From Antedon bifida (Eukaryota; Echinodermata; Crinoidea; Comatulida; Antedonidae): 64,000 bases of DNA. A model generated the notes under the pieces. It was not told the origin of the DNA. It saw only the letters and a list, made by a program, of their open reading frames with translations, and made no database searches. Positions within the stretch are counted from its first letter, which is position 1. The number at the start of each line of letters is the position of its first letter. The position numbers and the translations under genes were made by a program. This document shows positions 62,511 to 64,000 of this stretch, one piece after another. Location of the stretch: positions 26,617,001 through 26,681,000 of the forward strand of contig OY727099.1 of the NCBI GenBank assembly GCA_963402885.1. The letters are read 5' to 3'.

Positions 62511-62643
62511 TCATAGTTTCTTTGTTCTTAGTATAACTGTAGCATTTGGTGTCAGACCACATTGTTCAAGAGTAGCTAGTGGATCTGAGTATGTTCTTCT
62601 TGGAAATGTAGTGAGGATCTCATATTCTATGTTGCCCATACAC
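62511..62643 (-). CDS. Last exon of a UBX-domain protein gene (partial)
   Basis: Acceptor 'cattttttacag' at 62644; the exon enters with one base completing a codon, then 44 codons to TGA at 62513-62511. The peptide contains 'YEILTTFPRRTYSDP' and 'TLEQCGLTPNATVIL', the typical C-terminal strands of a UBX domain including the FPR loop that contacts p97/VCP. Known: UBX proteins are adaptors of the AAA ATPase p97. The rest of the gene is to the right, beyond the minisatellite. Which UBXN member it is cannot be decided from this exon. Confidence 0.75.
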
Positions 62644-62679
62644 CTGTAAAAAATGAAAAAACACATTTAAGTAATAAAT

Positions 62680-64000
62680 ACAACACTGTTCTCGACACTG
62701 CCCACACAATACAATTGACACTGACTCATACAACGTAGATTGATACACACCGATACAAGACTGTAGATTGACACTGTCTCACACAACACTGTAGATTGAC
62801 ACTGACCAATACAACACTGTAGATTGACACTGACCCACACAACACTGTAGATTGACACTGACTCACACAACACTGTAGATTGACACTGTCTCATACAACA
62901 CTGTAGATTGACACTGTCTCATACAACACTGTAGATTGACACTGTCTCATACAACACTGTCTCATACAACACTGTAGATTGACACTGACTCACACAACAC
63001 TTTAGATTGACACTGACCCACACAACACTGTAGATTGATACTGACCCATACAACACTGTAGATTGACACTGTCTCATACAACACTGTAGATTGACACTGT
63101 CTCATACAACACTGCAGATTGACACTGACCCACACAACACTGTAGATTGACACTGTCTTATACAACACTGTATAATTGACACTGTCTAACACAACACTGT
63201 AGATTGACACTGTCTCATACAACACTGTAGAATGACACTGACCCACACAACATTGTAGATTGACACACACCGATACAACACTGTAGATTGACACTGACCT
63301 ATACAACACTGTAGATTGACACTGACTGATACAACACTGTAGATTGACACTGACTCATACAACACTGTATATTGACACTGTCTCAAACAGCACTGTAGAT
63401 TAATACACACCGATACAACACTGTAGATTGACACTGACTCATACAACACTGTATATTGATACTGTCTCAAACAGCACTGTAGATTGATACACACCGATAC
63501 AACACTGTAGATTGACACTGACTCATACAACACTGTATATTGACACTGTCTCAAACAGCACTGTAGATTGATACACACCGATACAACACTGTATATTGAC
63601 ACTGTTTCATACAACACTGTATATTGACACTGACCCACACAACACTGTAGATTAACACACACCGATACAACACTGTAGATTGAAACACACCGATACAACA
63701 CTGTAGATTGAAACTGCTCATACAACACTGTATATTGACACTGACCCACACAACACTGTAGATTGACACACACCGATACAACACTGTAGATTGACACACA
63801 CCGATACAACACTGTAGATTGAAACACATCGATACAACACTGTAGATTGACACACACCGATATAACACTGTAGATTGAAACACATCGATACAACACTGTA
63901 GATTGACACACACCGATACAACACTGTAGATTGAAACACATCGATACAACACTGTAGATTGACACTGACTCATACAACACTATAGACTGACCCACACCGA
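62680..64000. repeat. 28-bp minisatellite, about 47 units, continues past the window
   Basis: Unit 'acaacactgtagattgacac' plus eight variable bases (tgactcat, acaccgat, tgtctcat and others). 63346-63597 shows three copies of an 84-bp higher-order unit made of three variants. It lies in the last intron of the UBX gene. Confidence 0.95.

Noticed and set aside
63186..63995. 269-residue open frame on the minus strand (Cys/Val/Ser-rich repeats)
   Set aside because: A by-product of the 28-bp minisatellite: all three frames are open and give the same cyclic peptide, with no splice or start context.

Overview
This is eukaryotic DNA: spliced genes with GT-AG introns, AT-rich non-coding sequence, SINEs, MITEs, a satellite array and minisatellites. 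The gene content (a lineage-specific TRIM-NHL cluster, CDC5L, mitochondrial GatA/QRSL1) and the recurrent 'aggcctag' words fit an invertebrate deuterostome. An echinoderm such as a crinoid or sea cucumber is my guess, not a proven assignment.

Layout. 1-24 kb: four intact TRIM-type genes on the plus strand (RING, two B-boxes, coiled coil, filamin domain, NHL repeats), each with its whole coding region in one exon directly behind a splice acceptor, plus decayed fragments of the same family. Between the first and second TRIM gene lies a three-exon gene for a FEN1/PIN-like nuclease-related protein with a C-terminal CXC cysteine cluster. Its first exon is split by a 943-bp foldback transposon with an 8-bp target duplication. 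24.3-29.4 kb: nine minus-strand exons of CDC5L (spliceosome/Prp19 complex); its C-terminal half is not in the window. 29.8-35.6 kb: a complete eleven-exon QRSL1 (GatA) gene, head-to-head with CDC5L.

38.6-59.4 kb: a minus-strand gene I reconstructed from splice signals. It has a signal-peptide exon, four in-phase microexons of 24, 18, 24 and 12 nt that each encode an x-E-P-E motif, and a last exon with a hydrophobic, GPI-signal-like tail. The predicted precursor has only 84 residues yet spans about 20 kb, because one 17-kb intron contains a complete 15.6-kb tandem array. The array has ten units of about 1.4-1.7 kb in two subfamilies (U and X), which share a diverged 3' half but have different 5' halves and subfamily-specific terminal hairpins. 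This microexon gene is the strongest candidate here for something undescribed.

59.4-64 kb: SINE and MITE copies, a tandem repeat, the last exon of a UBX-domain gene (minus strand) and a 28-bp minisatellite that runs off the window inside that gene's last intron. Most exon calls rest on splice consensus, reading phase and protein family recall; no database search was possible.
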